Shown here: positions 1 to 8,599 of the stretch, one piece after another
How the letters are laid out: each line of letters starts with the position of its first letter
Position numbering within the stretch: the first letter of the stretch is position 1
The notes under the pieces: model-generated
Told to the model about the DNA's origin: nothing
Database searches by the model: none
The model's input: the letters and a program-made list of their open reading frames with translations, nothing else
Source: Paraoerskovia sediminicola
Lineage (GTDB): Bacteria > Actinomycetota > Actinomycetes > Actinomycetales > Cellulomonadaceae
Direction: 5' to 3'
NCBI RefSeq assembly: GCF_030296575.1
Contig: NZ_AP027729.1
Span: 1,922,001 to 1,986,000 of the forward strand
DNA length: 64,000 nucleotides
Program-made: the position numbers and the translations under genes

Positions 1-803
1 AAGGCCGCGACCGCGGCGTCCCGCTGGCGCTCGCTGGTCTCGACGACCACGCCGCCGCCGGGCGCGAGCCACTCGGTCGCACCGGCCGCGACCTGTCGCA
101 GGAGGTCGAGCCCGTCCGCCCCGCCGTCGAGCGTCACGCGCGGTTCGTGGAGCCGCGCCTCGGGCGGCAGGAGCTCGATCTCGTCCGTCGGGACGTACGG
201 GACGTTGGCGGCCAGGACGTCGACGCGCCCGCGCAGGTGCTCCGGGAGGGCGTCGAACAGGTCTCCCTCGTGGACGGTCCCCGCGAAGCCCTCGAGGTTG
301 GTCCGGGCGCAGGCCACGGCCGCCGGTTCGACGTCGGCCGCGTGGAGCTCGAGCCGGCCTTCGAGCGCCGTCGCCACGACGAACCCGATCGCGCCGGAGC
401 CGCAGCAGAGGTCGACGACGCACGGGACGTCGTCCGACCCGTGGCCGCGGCCGGGGGCTGCCGCCTCCCGGGCGAGCAGGACGGCCTCGACGGCCAGCGC
501 CTCCGTACGCCGCCGGGGCACGAACACGCCCGGGGCGACCGCGACGCGCAGCCCGCAGAACGCCGCCCACCCGATCACGAGCTCGAGCGGCTCACCCGCG
601 ATGCGACGGGCGACCATCGAACGGAGGTCGTCCAGCCCCGCGGCCGCGTCGAGGAGGAGGGACGCCTCGTCCTCGGCGTACACGCTGCCGGCGGCCCGCA
701 GGGTGGCGACGACGTCCGTCGGGCCCGCCGCGGCCCGGGCGGTCGCGCCCTGCGGCTCGCTCGACGGACCTGCCGGTTCGGGGCTGCTCAGGGTGGGAAC
801 CAC
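1..803 (-). CDS. PrmC/HemK-like protein N5-glutamine methyltransferase (3' end outside window)
   Basis: Class I SAM-dependent methyltransferase of the HemK/PrmC type; characterised relatives methylate the Gln of the GGQ motif in peptide-chain release factors. About 267 residues are visible from a GTG start, and an in-frame TAG four codons upstream fixes the start. SAM motif I reads VVDLCCGSGAIG (about residues 129-140), an acidic motif follows (LHAADVEP, about 153-160), and the NPPY substrate signature appears as NVPYVPT (about 200-206). The Pro-to-Val change fits the actinobacterial 'putative N5-glutamine methyltransferase' branch rather than the housekeeping prmC beside prfA, so the substrate is uncertain. 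The C-terminus runs off the left edge. It is divergent from the DAHP synthase transcription unit. Confidence 0.8.
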   Translation of the reverse strand, partial: MVPTLSSPEPAGPSSEPQGATARAAAGPTDVVATLRAAGSVYAEDEASLLLDAAAGLDDLRSMVARRIAGEPLELVIGWAAFCGLRVAVAPGVFVPRRRTEALAVEAVLLAREAAAPGRGHGSDDVPCVVDLCCGSGAIGFVVATALEGRLELHAADVEPAAVACARTNLEGFAGTVHEGDLFDALPEHLRGRVDVLAANVPYVPTDEIELLPPEARLHEPRVTLDGGADGLDLLRQVAAGATEWLAPGGGVVVETSERQRDAAVAA

Positions 804-879
804 GCACCCAGGCTAGGTGCGCGACCCGAGGGACGTCGTCCGAATACCGGAATCCCGTGGACGGAACCGGCCACCGTGC

Positions 880-885
880 TACGTT
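880..885 (+). promoter_or_regulatory. -10 element (TACGTT) of the DAHP synthase leader transcript
   Basis: TACGTT fits the actinobacterial TANNNT -10 consensus and ends exactly six bases before the GTG of the leader ORF, so transcription should begin on the start codon and give a leaderless mRNA. A weak -35 (TGGACG) sits 16 bases upstream. The same geometry occurs at several other genes in this window. Confidence 0.55.
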
Positions 886-891
886 CCTGCC

Positions 892-957
892 GTGGACATC
901 CGTTGGTATTGGCGCTTTACGCCGGCTCCTGGTGGGGCCGAGCGGGCGCGCGCCTGA
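892..957 (+). CDS. Leader peptide with Trp-Tyr-Trp, upstream of DAHP synthase
   Basis: A 21-codon ORF starting at GTG with the N-terminus MDIRWYWRF, then a Pro/Gly/Ala/Arg-rich tail and TGA. Trp and Tyr are end products of the pathway started by the downstream enzyme, and Phe follows two residues later, so this is most simply a ribosome-stalling sensor of aromatic amino acids. Related WYW or FYF leaders precede DAHP synthase and trp genes in other actinobacteria. The codons GCT CCT GGT inside the ORF contain CTCCTGGT (926-933), which is perfectly complementary to ACCAGGAG (1086-1093), the Shine-Dalgarno of the enzyme gene. A ribosome halted on the WYW codons would reach the edge of this segment and could release the downstream SD. 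Sequence and complementarity are seen; the mechanism is inferred. Confidence 0.75.
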   Translation: MDIRWYWRFTPAPGGAERARA

Positions 958-983
958 CCGACACACCCCACCGGAGCCAGCAC

Positions 984-1015
984 AGGGCCTTGGACGCACA
1001 CCGCGTCCGGGCCCT
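984..1015 (+). terminator. Strong hairpin between leader peptide and DAHP synthase (attenuator candidate)
   Basis: A long stem: GGACGC pairs with GCGTCC around an ACACC loop, and the stem continues with one wobble and one bulged T through AGGGCC against GGCCCT. It is followed by TTCGTCG rather than a long T run, as is usual for high-GC actinobacterial terminators. Its position between sensor ORF and enzyme gene suggests an attenuator or a folded spacer that brings the SD near the leader. Confidence 0.5.
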
Positions 1016-1098
1016 TCGTCGTATCGACGGGCCGGTCCGGGCATGGATGCGGTGAGCGGTCCGTCACCCACCGCCGCACGTCCCGACCAGGAGAGATC

Positions 1099-2342
1099 AT
1101 GACCGCCCCGACCGTCAGCCAGCGCACAGCACCCCTCGACCCGGCCCTCGACGAGCCTCGCGGTCCGGACCAGCCGGACCAGCCGGACCAGCCGGACCAG
1201 ACACTGACACCCGATACCTCTGTCGCCGAGACCGGTGCGACGATGGGCGACGTGACCTCGACCCCCGACTACACGGACCGCGCCTCGACGAACGACCTGC
1301 GCATCCGGGCCCTCGACCCGCTGCCCGCCCCCGCGGACGTGCTCGCCGACATGCCGCTGGGCGACGCGCGCTCCGAGCTCGTGACGTCGTCCCGCGCTGC
1401 TGTCCGTGACGTCCTCGCGGGGGACGACGACCGCCTCGTCGTCATCGTCGGCCCGTGCTCCGTGCACGACCCGGTCGCCGCGCTCGACTACGCGCGTCGC
1501 CTGGCCGCGGTCGCCGCGGAGGTCTCGGACGACCTCGTCGTCGTCATGCGCGTCTACTTCGAGAAGCCGCGCACGACGGTCGGGTGGAAGGGCCTCATCA
1601 ACGACCCGCAGCTCGACGGCACGCACGACGTCCGCACAGGCCTGCGCCTCGCCCGCGAGGTGCTGCTCGGCGTCCTCGACGCCGGGGTGCCCGCGGCGTC
1701 CGAGTTCCTCGAGCCCACCTCGCCGCAGTACATCGCCGACGCCGTCTCCTGGGGCGCGATCGGGGCGCGCAACGCCGAGAGCCAGGTGCACCGCCAGCTC
1801 GCGTCGGGCCTGTCGATGCCGGTCGGGTTCAAGAACGCGACCGACGGCGACGTCCGGATCGCCGTCGACGGCTGCATCACCGCGGCGAGCGAGCACACCT
1901 TCTTCGGCATGGACTCCGCGGGCCGCGCCGCCGCGGTCGAGACCGCCGGCAACCCCGACTGCCACGTGATCCTCCGCGGCGGGCGGGGCGGCCCCAACTA
2001 CGGGTCGGACGACGTCGCTGCCGCTCTCGAGATCGCCCGCACCTCGGCCCTCGGCGGGGCCGTCGAGCACGGCGTCGTCGTCGACGCCTCGCACGGCAAC
2101 TCGAACAAGGACCATGTGCGCCAGGCCGAGGTCGTCCGCGAGGTCGCCGCGCGGCTCGCGGAGGGGAGCAGGGCATCACGGGTCTGATGCTCGAGTCGTT
2201 CCTCGTCGCGGGCGCGCAGGACCCGGCGCCGTCCGGGCTGGAGTACGGCAAGTCCGTGACCGACAAGTGCATGGACTGGGACACGACGGCCGAGCTGCTC
2301 GACGTGCTGGCCGGTGCCGTCCGGGCCCGCCGAGCCCTCTGA
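1099..2342 (+). CDS. aroG: Class I 3-deoxy-7-phosphoheptulonate (DAHP) synthase, AroG/AroF type, frame break in data
   Basis: Condenses phosphoenolpyruvate with erythrose 4-phosphate, the first step of the shikimate pathway (EC 2.5.1.54), in the cytosol. It has the class I alpha signatures VVIVGPCSVHD, MRVYFEKPRTTVGWKG, SEFLEPTSPQYI, ESQVHRQLASG, HVILRGG and VDASHGNSNKDH. The N-terminus before the TIM barrel is about 60 residues long and carries a PDQ repeat. ATG is preceded by an AGGAGAG ribosome-binding site. The frame breaks in the G run at 2163-2166; adding one G joins it to the missing C-terminal part (GITGLMLESFL, KSVTDKCMDWD) that ends at the TGA of 2340-2342. Family members keep this C-terminal part, so the break is probably a consensus error. 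Likely regulated by the aromatic leader peptide just upstream. Confidence 0.92.
1165..1200 (+). repeat. Four perfect tandem copies of CCGGACCAG inside the DAHP synthase N-terminus
   Basis: A 9-bp unit repeated four times in frame, encoding a Pro-Asp-Gln repeat in the non-conserved N-terminal extension. Copy-number change would be frame-neutral. Confidence 0.9.
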
Positions 2343-2354
2343 CCCGAGCCCCTC

Positions 2355-2438
2355 CGCCGAACCGGCGATCAGGTTCGATCCCGGCCCCTGGATCACACCT
2401 GATCACCGGTTCGGCGTGCTCGGATCGCCGGTTCGGCG
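2355..2438. repeat. Intergenic inverted repeat with core CGCCGAACCGG(C/T)GATCA
   Basis: Three copies of one motif lie between the DAHP synthase gene and sigK. A forward copy (2355-2374) faces a reverse copy (2397-2416) with one mismatch in 20 bases, and a second reverse copy follows (2423-2438). The first pair can fold with a 22-base loop and may act as a terminator. The same motif recurs near 53.15 kb, so it may instead be a dispersed repeat or a protein-binding site. Confidence 0.7.
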
Positions 2439-2560
2439 CACCAGGACGACCGCGCACCGACCGCGTCCGGACCGCGCACCGAAGTCCCGGCGGCCCGACA
2501 CCCATCCGGGTGCCGGTCGGTGTCGAACCGTAGATGTCCGGTCTGAGGCAGACTGGGCCC

Positions 2561-3136
2561 GTGCCACACGTGAGGACGAGCGACCCGAACGCGGTGGACG
2601 CCGCGCTCGCGGCGTGCGCCGGGGGTGACTCCGACGCGTTCGGCCCGGTCTACGACGCGTTGTCCCCGTCCGTCTTCGGAGCCGCCCTGGCGGTCCTGAG
2701 GGACAGGGACCACGCGGCCGAGGTGACCCAGGAGGTGATGGTCGAGATGTGGCAGACGGCGGAGCGCTTCGACGCGACGCGCGCGTCCGCGCGCACCTGG
2801 GCCGTCACCCTCACCCGACGCCGTGCCATCGACCGCGTGCGGTCCGAGCAGGCGCGGCGCGCCCGGGACCAGAAGGACCTCGACGCGAGCGCCGTCGGCA
2901 GGGAGCGCGACGTGGTCGCGGAGGAGGTCGACAGCGCCTTCGAGCGGGCCGCGGTCCGCGACTGCCTCGACACCCTCACCGAGACGCAGCGCGAGTCCGT
3001 CGTGCGCGCCTACTACGGCGAGCGCACGTACCGCGAGGTGGCCGAGGACCTCGGTGCGGCCCTGCCGACCGTGAAGTCCCGGATCCGCGACGGGCTCAGC
3101 CGGCTGCGCGACTGCCTGGGGGTGAACCATGGCTGA
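2561..3136 (+). CDS. sigK: ECF RNA polymerase sigma factor, SigK-like
   Basis: Extracytoplasmic-function sigma factor of about 191 residues. Region 2 spans about residues 25-90 (DSDAFGPVYDALSP, VTQEVMVEMWQTA, TWAVTLTRRRAIDRVR). Region 4 spans about 125-180 (CLDTLTETQRESVVRAYY, TYREVAEDLGAALPTVKSRI). I prefer the GTG at 2561 because CAGACT lies exactly six bases upstream as a possible -10, giving a leaderless start; ATG at 2534 would add nine residues. The gene overlaps the next one by eight bases, so sigma and anti-sigma are translationally linked. In mycobacteria SigK with RskA drives the fasciclin genes mpt70/mpt83; here a fasciclin lipoprotein lies two genes away, which supports the SigK assignment. 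Name given by similarity and context. Confidence 0.85.
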   Translation: MPHVRTSDPNAVDAALAACAGGDSDAFGPVYDALSPSVFGAALAVLRDRDHAAEVTQEVMVEMWQTAERFDATRASARTWAVTLTRRRAIDRVRSEQARRARDQKDLDASAVGRERDVVAEEVDSAFERAAVRDCLDTLTETQRESVVRAYYGERTYREVAEDLGAALPTVKSRIRDGLSRLRDCLGVNHG

Positions 3137-3941
3137 CGAGACACTGGGACGGTCTGCGACGCGCGAGGCCTGGGACCTCCTGCCTCTCTACGCCCTCGAT
3201 GCCCTCGACGACCTCGAGCGGCGCCAGGTCGACCGGCTCCTCGCGGACGACGCCGACGCGCGGCGAGCCCTCGACGAGTACCGGGAGACCGTCGGTGCCT
3301 TCGTCGTCGACACCGAGCCTCCGGCCGAGCTGCGCGCGGCGACGCTCGCCGCGATCGGCGGCGCCACCTCGGACGACGGCGCGAACCCCTACGCCGCGGT
3401 CGATCCGTCGACCGGGGATCGTCCCGGACACGCGGCCGACGTCGCCGCGGGCCCTGAGGGCTCGAACGTCGTGTCGATGGCGGCGGCCCGCGAGCGGCGA
3501 AAGCGCAGCTGGCGGCTCGCCGCCGTGGCCGCGGTCGCGGTCGTCGCGGTCGGCGTGCCCACGGGCATCGCGGTCGACAGCCGTCAGACGCAGGTGCGCC
3601 TCGAGGCCCAGGCGACCCGCGTCGCGGACATGCTGGCCGATCCCGACGCGCGTCTGGTGACAAGCACGGTCGCGGGCGGCGGCGAGGCGAGCGCGCTCGT
3701 CTCGGGCGGCGACGTCCTCTTCACGGCCTCCGGCCTCCCGGAGGCCGCGGACGACGAGGACTACCAGCTCTGGATCGTCGCCGAGGCCGGCATCACCTCG
3801 GCCGGGCTGCTCGACACGTCGGACGCCGTCTCGCAGGCTCTCGTCGAGGGCGCCGATGGCGAGGTCGTCGCGATGACGCTCGAACCCGAGGGCGGATCCG
3901 ACCAGCCGACGTCCGACCCGATCGTCGCGCTCGAGACGTAG
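3129..3941 (+). CDS. rskA: Membrane anti-sigma factor, RskA-like
   Basis: About 270 residues. The cytoplasmic N-terminal segment (LLPLYALDALDDLERRQVDRLL, shared with RskA/RsiW-type anti-sigma domains) is followed by an acidic linker, a basic stop-transfer cluster (RERRKRS), and one transmembrane helix at about residues 122-142. The extracytoplasmic C-terminal domain (FTASGLPEAADDEDYQLWIV) matches the anti-sigma-K/RskA C-terminal domain. It should hold SigK at the membrane until regulated proteolysis frees it. The start overlaps the end of the sigma gene, as in the mycobacterial pair. Confidence 0.87.
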   Translation: MADETLGRSATREAWDLLPLYALDALDDLERRQVDRLLADDADARRALDEYRETVGAFVVDTEPPAELRAATLAAIGGATSDDGANPYAAVDPSTGDRPGHAADVAAGPEGSNVVSMAAARERRKRSWRLAAVAAVAVVAVGVPTGIAVDSRQTQVRLEAQATRVADMLADPDARLVTSTVAGGGEASALVSGGDVLFTASGLPEAADDEDYQLWIVAEAGITSAGLLDTSDAVSQALVEGADGEVVAMTLEPEGGSDQPTSDPIVALET

Positions 3942-4099
3942 CCCGACGGCAAGTTCTGGACGAAGCCGGGCGGCGCTCGAGACATCGCCGGACGGCGCCC
4001 GGTCACGGCACCCGTGCGCCCGGGAGACCAAGCTCGCGCCCGCCCGCGCCGGCCCGCACCCACCACCGCGGACGATGCCGCGTGCGGCACGATGTCGTC

Positions 4100-4854
4100 A
4101 TGCGCACCTTCGATGAGCTCGTCGCCGAGGCGGACGCCGCCCCGACCGACGGCTGGGACTTCTCCTGGTTCGACGGTCGGGCGACCGAGGAGCGTCCGTC
4201 CTGGGGCTACGCGCGGCTGATGGCCGAGCGGCTCGGCACGGTCGACGCCGCGCTCGACCTGCAGACCGGCGGGGGTGAGGTGCTGGCGTCGGCGGTGACC
4301 CTGCCGCGCCTCATGGTCGCGACCGAGTCCTGGCCGCCGAACGTCGCCGCGGCGACGGCGCTGCTGCACCCGCGGGGCGTGGCCGTCGTCGCCGACCACG
4401 ACGAGCCGCCGCTGCCGTTCGGCGACGCGGCGTTCGACCTCGTGACGAGCCGCCACCCCGTCGTGCCGTGGTGGTCCGAGATCCACCGGGTGCTGCGCCC
4501 CGGGGGACGTACCTCGCCCAGCACGTGGGGCCGGCGAGCGTCTTCGAGCTGGTGGAGTACTTCCTCGGTCCGCAGCCGGAGGCGCGCCGCGGCCGGCACC
4601 CCGACGACGAGGCGAAGGGCGCACGCGAGGCGGGCCTGGAGATCGTCGACCTGCGCGCCGAGCGGCTGAGGGTCGAGTTCTTCGACGTCGGCGCGGTCGT
4701 GCACTTCCTTCGCAAGGTCGTCTGGATGGTGCCCGGGTTCACGGTCGACGCCTACCGCGACCGCCTCCGCGAGCTCGACGCGCAGATCCGCGCCGACGGC
4801 CCGTTCGTCGCCCACTCGGCCCGTCACCTGGTCGAGGCGCGCCGGCCCGACTGA
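4100..4854 (+). CDS. Class I SAM-dependent methyltransferase, frame break in data
   Basis: Reconstructed protein of about 251 residues. The segment around ALDLQTGGGEVLASAV fits SAM motif I, PPLPFGDAAFDLVTSRHPVV is the post-II region typical of methyltransf_11 proteins, and EIHRVLRPGGTYLAQHVG is the motif III region. The frame breaks in the G run at 4502-4506, and one extra G restores the protein through to GPFVAHSARHLVEARR at the end. Substrate unknown. The start is ATG at 4100, with CACGAT ending six bases before it as a possible -10. It stands alone between rskA and a bidirectional terminator. Confidence 0.75.
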
Positions 4855-4964
4855 CGCCGCGCCGTCCGGCACCCCGCACGACCGGACCGGGTGACCGGAC
4901 CGGCCGACCGGACCGCCGGGCTGGACCCGCCCGCCGGCCTGACGACTGGCCGCGCGCACGACGA

Positions 4965-5002
4965 AGCCCGGCCACCGCACCGAGGGGTGCGGAGGCCGGG
5001 CT
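4965..5002. terminator. Bidirectional terminator between methyltransferase and fasciclin genes
   Basis: AGCCCGGCC and CCGCACC pair with GGTGCGG and GGCCGGGCT around a short GAG loop, with one A bulged on each arm. It lies between two convergent genes. Confidence 0.75.
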
Positions 5003-5061
5003 GTCGAGGTCCGGTACGGCCTGCCCGAAGGTCGGCGGGCCGTGCCGGGGTCAGGCTCGGG

Positions 5062-5757
5062 TCACATGGCCGGCATGAGCACCGAGTCGACCAGGTAGAC
5101 CGTGGCGTTCGCGGTCTGCACGCCACCGCAGATCACGTTGGCGTCGTCGACCATGAGCTCGTCGCCCTCGCCCGAGACGGTGACGGTGCCGCCCTCGACG
5201 GTGTCGTGGTCGCCCACGATCTCGTCGGGCGCGATCTGGCCGGGCACCACGTGGTAGGTGAGGATCTTGGTCAGCAGGTCGCTGTCCGTCTTGAGCGTCT
5301 CGATGGTCTCGGCGTCGATCTTCGCGAATGCGTCGTCGACCGGCGCGAAGACGGTGAACTCGTCGCCGTTGAGCGTGTCGACGAGGTTGACGTCGGGGTT
5401 CAGCTCGCCCGAGACGGCGGAGACGAGGGTGGTCAGCAGCGGGTTGTTCGACGCGGCCACGGCGACCGGGTCCTGGGCCATGCCGTCGATCGAGCCGTCT
5501 CCGTCCGGGACGGCGGTGGCGTACTCGGTGCAGCCCGCACCGACGAGGTTGGCGGCCGGGTCCATGTCGTCGTCGGCCATCTCGTCGTCCATGTCGTCCA
5601 TGGTCTCCTCGGGCATCGCCGACTCCTCGGCGGGAGCCTCGGCGGCGGTGTCGTCGGCGGCCGCGTCGTTCGCGGTGTCGGACGAGGAACAGGCCGCGAG
5701 GCCGAACACGGCGAGGGCGGCGAAGCTGGCGGCGGCGGAACGGGTACGAACGTTCAT
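5062..5757 (-). CDS. Fasciclin (FAS1) domain lipoprotein, MPT70/MPT83-like
   Basis: About 231 residues. A lipoprotein signal peptide ends in the lipobox LAAC (Cys about residue 23), followed by an acidic Ala/Asp/Glu/Met-rich linker to about residue 70. One FAS1 domain follows with the landmarks [27 protein letters not shown] (H1), [14 protein letters not shown] (H2) and a [11 protein letters not shown] end. The role is extracytoplasmic adhesion or surface function; the exact ligand is unknown. AGGAGAG precedes ATG by six bases. In M. tuberculosis MPT70/MPT83 are the SigK regulon, and the sigK-rskA-like pair lies just across the locus, so regulation by it is likely though not shown. Confidence 0.9.
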   Translation of the reverse strand: MNVRTRSAAASFAALAVFGLAACSSSDTANDAAADDTAAEAPAEESAMPEETMDDMDDEMADDDMDPAANLVGAGCTEYATAVPDGDGSIDGMAQDPVAVAASNNPLLTTLVSAVSGELNPDVNLVDTLNGDEFTVFAPVDDAFAKIDAETIETLKTDSDLLTKILTYHVVPGQIAPDEIVGDHDTVEGGTVTVSGEGDELMVDDANVICGGVQTANATVYLVDSVLMPAM

Positions 5758-5906
5758 CGGTCTCTCCTGTCGTCGTCGCCCTGCGTTCTGCGGGGCGTGT
5801 CACCGGTGGTTCGGAGAGGCCCGAGGGCCGGATGGGTCGGGATGGTCGCGAGTTCTTGTCGGGCCCCGGCAGCGCGGCGGGTGCCATTGCGGGGGAGGAT
5901 CGGGGG

Positions 5907-6578
5907 ATGGACGATCCCCACACCGAGAGGCAGCCCCGACGGAGGTTCGACGGCGAGATCCTGGCGTTCGGGACGTCGTCCGGCACGCGGGTCGTCGTGG
6001 GGCGGTGGGTCCGGTCGCCGTTCGGCGCCTTCGCGGACGTGATGGTCGAGCGCGGCGACGGCCACCGGGTCCTGGTCGCACCCCCGGAGGTCGCGGACTT
6101 CGTCGCCGAGACCTACCGGTTCGACGAGGTCGTGCGGACCGCGGTGAGCGCGGTCGTCGTCGGTACCGAGATCGGTGGGGAGGGGTCGGACGGCGTCGCG
6201 CACCTCGCCCATCCCGCTCACCTCGTCCTGCGGGCCGGGCCGCTCGCGGCGGACGTCTGGACCGGGGGTCGGACGGCGTACGGCCGGGTCCTGCGCCTCG
6301 TCCCGCGGGCGCTCGCGACCTCGGCCGATTTTGCGCGCGTCACGGACCCGGTCGCGCGCCTCGCGCTGCGCGGGGTTCGCACGCGGGGGAGCGCAGGGGC
6401 GGGGCGGCACGAGTCCTACGGGGCGACGGACTCCCACGCGATCGTGGCGGTCGAGGCGTCGTGGGACGGCGAGGCCCTCGGGGCCCTGCGTGATGTGGCC
6501 CCACCGGTGCGGTTCGGCTTCGGTTCGAGCCCTCCGCGGCCGACGGCGACACGGCTCGTGACCACAGTCGTCGGGTGA
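5907..6578 (+). CDS. Uncharacterised actinobacterial protein
   Basis: I do not recognise the family. About 223 residues, soluble, no signal peptide. ATG follows a GGGGGAGG ribosome-binding site. Features include an N-terminal DGEILAFGTSSGTRVVVGRW segment, FGAFADVMVERGDGHRVLVAP, and a C-terminal GATDSHAIVAVEASWDGEALG. The pattern of alternating strands suggests a beta-rich fold. It stands alone between a divergent fasciclin gene and a membrane protein gene. Confidence 0.65.
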   Translation: MDDPHTERQPRRRFDGEILAFGTSSGTRVVVGRWVRSPFGAFADVMVERGDGHRVLVAPPEVADFVAETYRFDEVVRTAVSAVVVGTEIGGEGSDGVAHLAHPAHLVLRAGPLAADVWTGGRTAYGRVLRLVPRALATSADFARVTDPVARLALRGVRTRGSAGAGRHESYGATDSHAIVAVEASWDGEALGALRDVAPPVRFGFGSSPPRPTATRLVTTVVG

Positions 6579-6749
6579 TCCGCCGCCGGGCTGCGGCGTG
6601 ACCGGTCTGCGCGGCCCCGACCCGCGCGGACCCGGACCCCGACGGCCTACGATCTGGCGAAGGGTCACTCGGGCTCCGGATCCCGACGGACGGGCTGTGG
6701 CGTCGCTGCGCCTGCCCGGTCGCCGACCCCTGGCGAGGAGGCCGAGCGC

Positions 6750-8567
6750 GTGGGTGACGAGGATTCGCCGGTCGACGACCTGGAGCTCCTGCGCGCGTTC
6801 GAGCCGGCGGTCCGGTTCACGAAGGGCGAGTACTTCTACCCGGTGTCCGTCGACCGGTACGTGCAGCGCGCGGCGTTGTGGACCGCCCCCGAGGGCGACG
6901 AGAGCACTCTGGTCGCCGAGCCCGGGACCGTGGACCTCGACGTCCTCGCCCGGCGCGGCGCCGGAACCCCGGAGGTCGTCGAGTCCCTGTCCGGGGTGGT
7001 GACCGGTGCCGAGCGACGGCGCGTGACGATCCCGCACGCCGCCCGGCCGCCTCGCCTGCAGGGCGGGAGCCGGCTCGCTGCCGTGGGCCTGGTGGCGCGC
7101 CTCGTCGACGCGCTCAACCGGGTCTCCCTGGTGTTCCGGGGCAGCGTGCCCGGCGGCAGCGCGGCCGCGTCGTTCCTGCTGCAGCGTGACCACCTGGCCC
7201 CGGACGAGCCGACCTACTACGGCAGGGTCGTGCGCGACGGCAGCTGGATCGTGTGCCAGTACTGGTTCTTCTACTCGTTCAACAACTGGCGTTCCGGGTT
7301 CGGCGGAGTCAACGAGCACGAGGCCGACTGGGAGCAGGTGACCGTCTACCTCGACGGCGTGGGCGAGGCGGACGACGTCGGCCTGCCGGCCCCGCGCTGG
7401 GTCGTCTTCTCCGCACACGACGAGACCGGCGACGACCTGCGTCGTCGGTGGGACGACCCCGACCTGAGCCTCGTGGACGGCCGGCACCCCGTGGTGCACG
7501 CGGGCGCCGGGTCGCACTCGGGCGCGTACCTGGCCGGTGACTACCTGATCAGCGTCCGGCCGCCGTCCTGGGGCGGGTTCTTCGAGGGTGTCCGGAAGGT
7601 GGCACGGGTCCTCACCCCCTGGTCCGTGAACGCGAACCGCTCCGGCGTCGGGCTCCCGTACGTGGACTACGCCCGCGGGGACGGACGAGTGATCGGCCCC
7701 GGCGGGGACCCGTGGCGCCGCGACGTGATCGACGAGAGCACCGGGTGGGTGCACGGGTTCCGGGGGCTCTGGGGACAGGACACGCGAGACCGGCTCGGCG
7801 GGGAACGCGGCCCGGCGGGTCCCCGCTACGAGCGGGACGGCACGATCCGCGAGTCCTGGGCGGACCCGATCGGCTGGGCGGGACTGGCGAAGGTGGCCCC
7901 GAACCCGTCCGTCGAGGCGGCGCTGGTGCGGGACCGGACCGCCGAGCTGGAGCTGCGCCTCGCCACGCTCGCGGAGGAGATCGACGAGGGTCGTCGCGGG
8001 CTGGAGCGCGCCGCCGCCGGGTTGGCGCCCGCGTCGCCCGCGGTCAGGGCGCTCGCCGACGAGGAACGTCGGGTGCTCGACCTGCAGATGGAGCGCGCGA
8101 GGCGGCGCGACGAGCTGTCCGTGCTGGAGGCCTCGGCGGGCAAGCCCGGCGCCGAGTCCGGCACCGATCCCGGCGCCGAGTCCGGCGCCGATCCTGGCCC
8201 TCACGCACATCTGCGCCACCGCCAGACCCCGCTGCCGCCGGTCTCGGCCCGGCGGAGCCGGGTGCTCGCGGGGTGGGCCGTCGTCAGCACGCCGGTGATC
8301 CTCTACGCCGCAGGGCTCGTGATCCTCCCGACCGTGGGCGTGAGCGCGACCCTGATGGCGATGTTCTGGCTCGTGTTCCTGCTGCTGGTCGAGGGCTTCG
8401 CCCGCGGCCGGTTCCTGGCGACCCTCGGCAGGGTCGTCGTCGCGGCGGCGGTGGTCGTGGGCCTGTACTTCCTCGTGTCCGACTGGCGCGTGATCCTCGG
8501 GTGGGGCTTCGTGGCGGCCGCGGTGCTGCTCCTCGTGGTGAACGTGCGCGACGCGTTCCGGAGGTAG
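6750..8567 (+). CDS. Vps62-domain membrane protein
   Basis: About 605 residues from GTG, with GAGGAGG nine bases upstream. Residues about 20-330 contain a Vps62-like module: WIVCQYWFFYSFNNWRSGFG, NEHEADWEQVTVYLD, PRWVVFSAHDETG, HPVVHAGAGSHSGAYLAGDY. Then comes a linker with a coiled-coil-prone stretch (about 390-450: LELRLATLAEEIDEGRRGLE), an AESG/DPG repeat, and three or four hydrophobic helices near the C-terminus (about 510-600) ending in a short basic tail. The Vps62 name comes from a yeast vacuolar sorting protein, and the bacterial function is unknown. The topology suggests a large cytoplasmic domain tethered to the membrane. No operon partner is visible. Confidence 0.7.
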   Translation: MGDEDSPVDDLELLRAFEPAVRFTKGEYFYPVSVDRYVQRAALWTAPEGDESTLVAEPGTVDLDVLARRGAGTPEVVESLSGVVTGAERRRVTIPHAARPPRLQGGSRLAAVGLVARLVDALNRVSLVFRGSVPGGSAAASFLLQRDHLAPDEPTYYGRVVRDGSWIVCQYWFFYSFNNWRSGFGGVNEHEADWEQVTVYLDGVGEADDVGLPAPRWVVFSAHDETGDDLRRRWDDPDLSLVDGRHPVVHAGAGSHSGAYLAGDYLISVRPPSWGGFFEGVRKVARVLTPWSVNANRSGVGLPYVDYARGDGRVIGPGGDPWRRDVIDESTGWVHGFRGLWGQDTRDRLGGERGPAGPRYERDGTIRESWADPIGWAGLAKVAPNPSVEAALVRDRTAELELRLATLAEEIDEGRRGLERAAAGLAPASPAVRALADEERRVLDLQMERARRRDELSVLEASAGKPGAESGTDPGAESGADPGPHAHLRHRQTPLPPVSARRSRVLAGWAVVSTPVILYAAGLVILPTVGVSATLMAMFWLVFLLLVEGFARGRFLATLGRVVVAAAVVVGLYFLVSDWRVILGWGFVAAAVLLLVVNVRDAFRR

Positions 8568-8599
8568 GCGGCCCGAGAACCGAGCTGGTCGGCGAGGGT

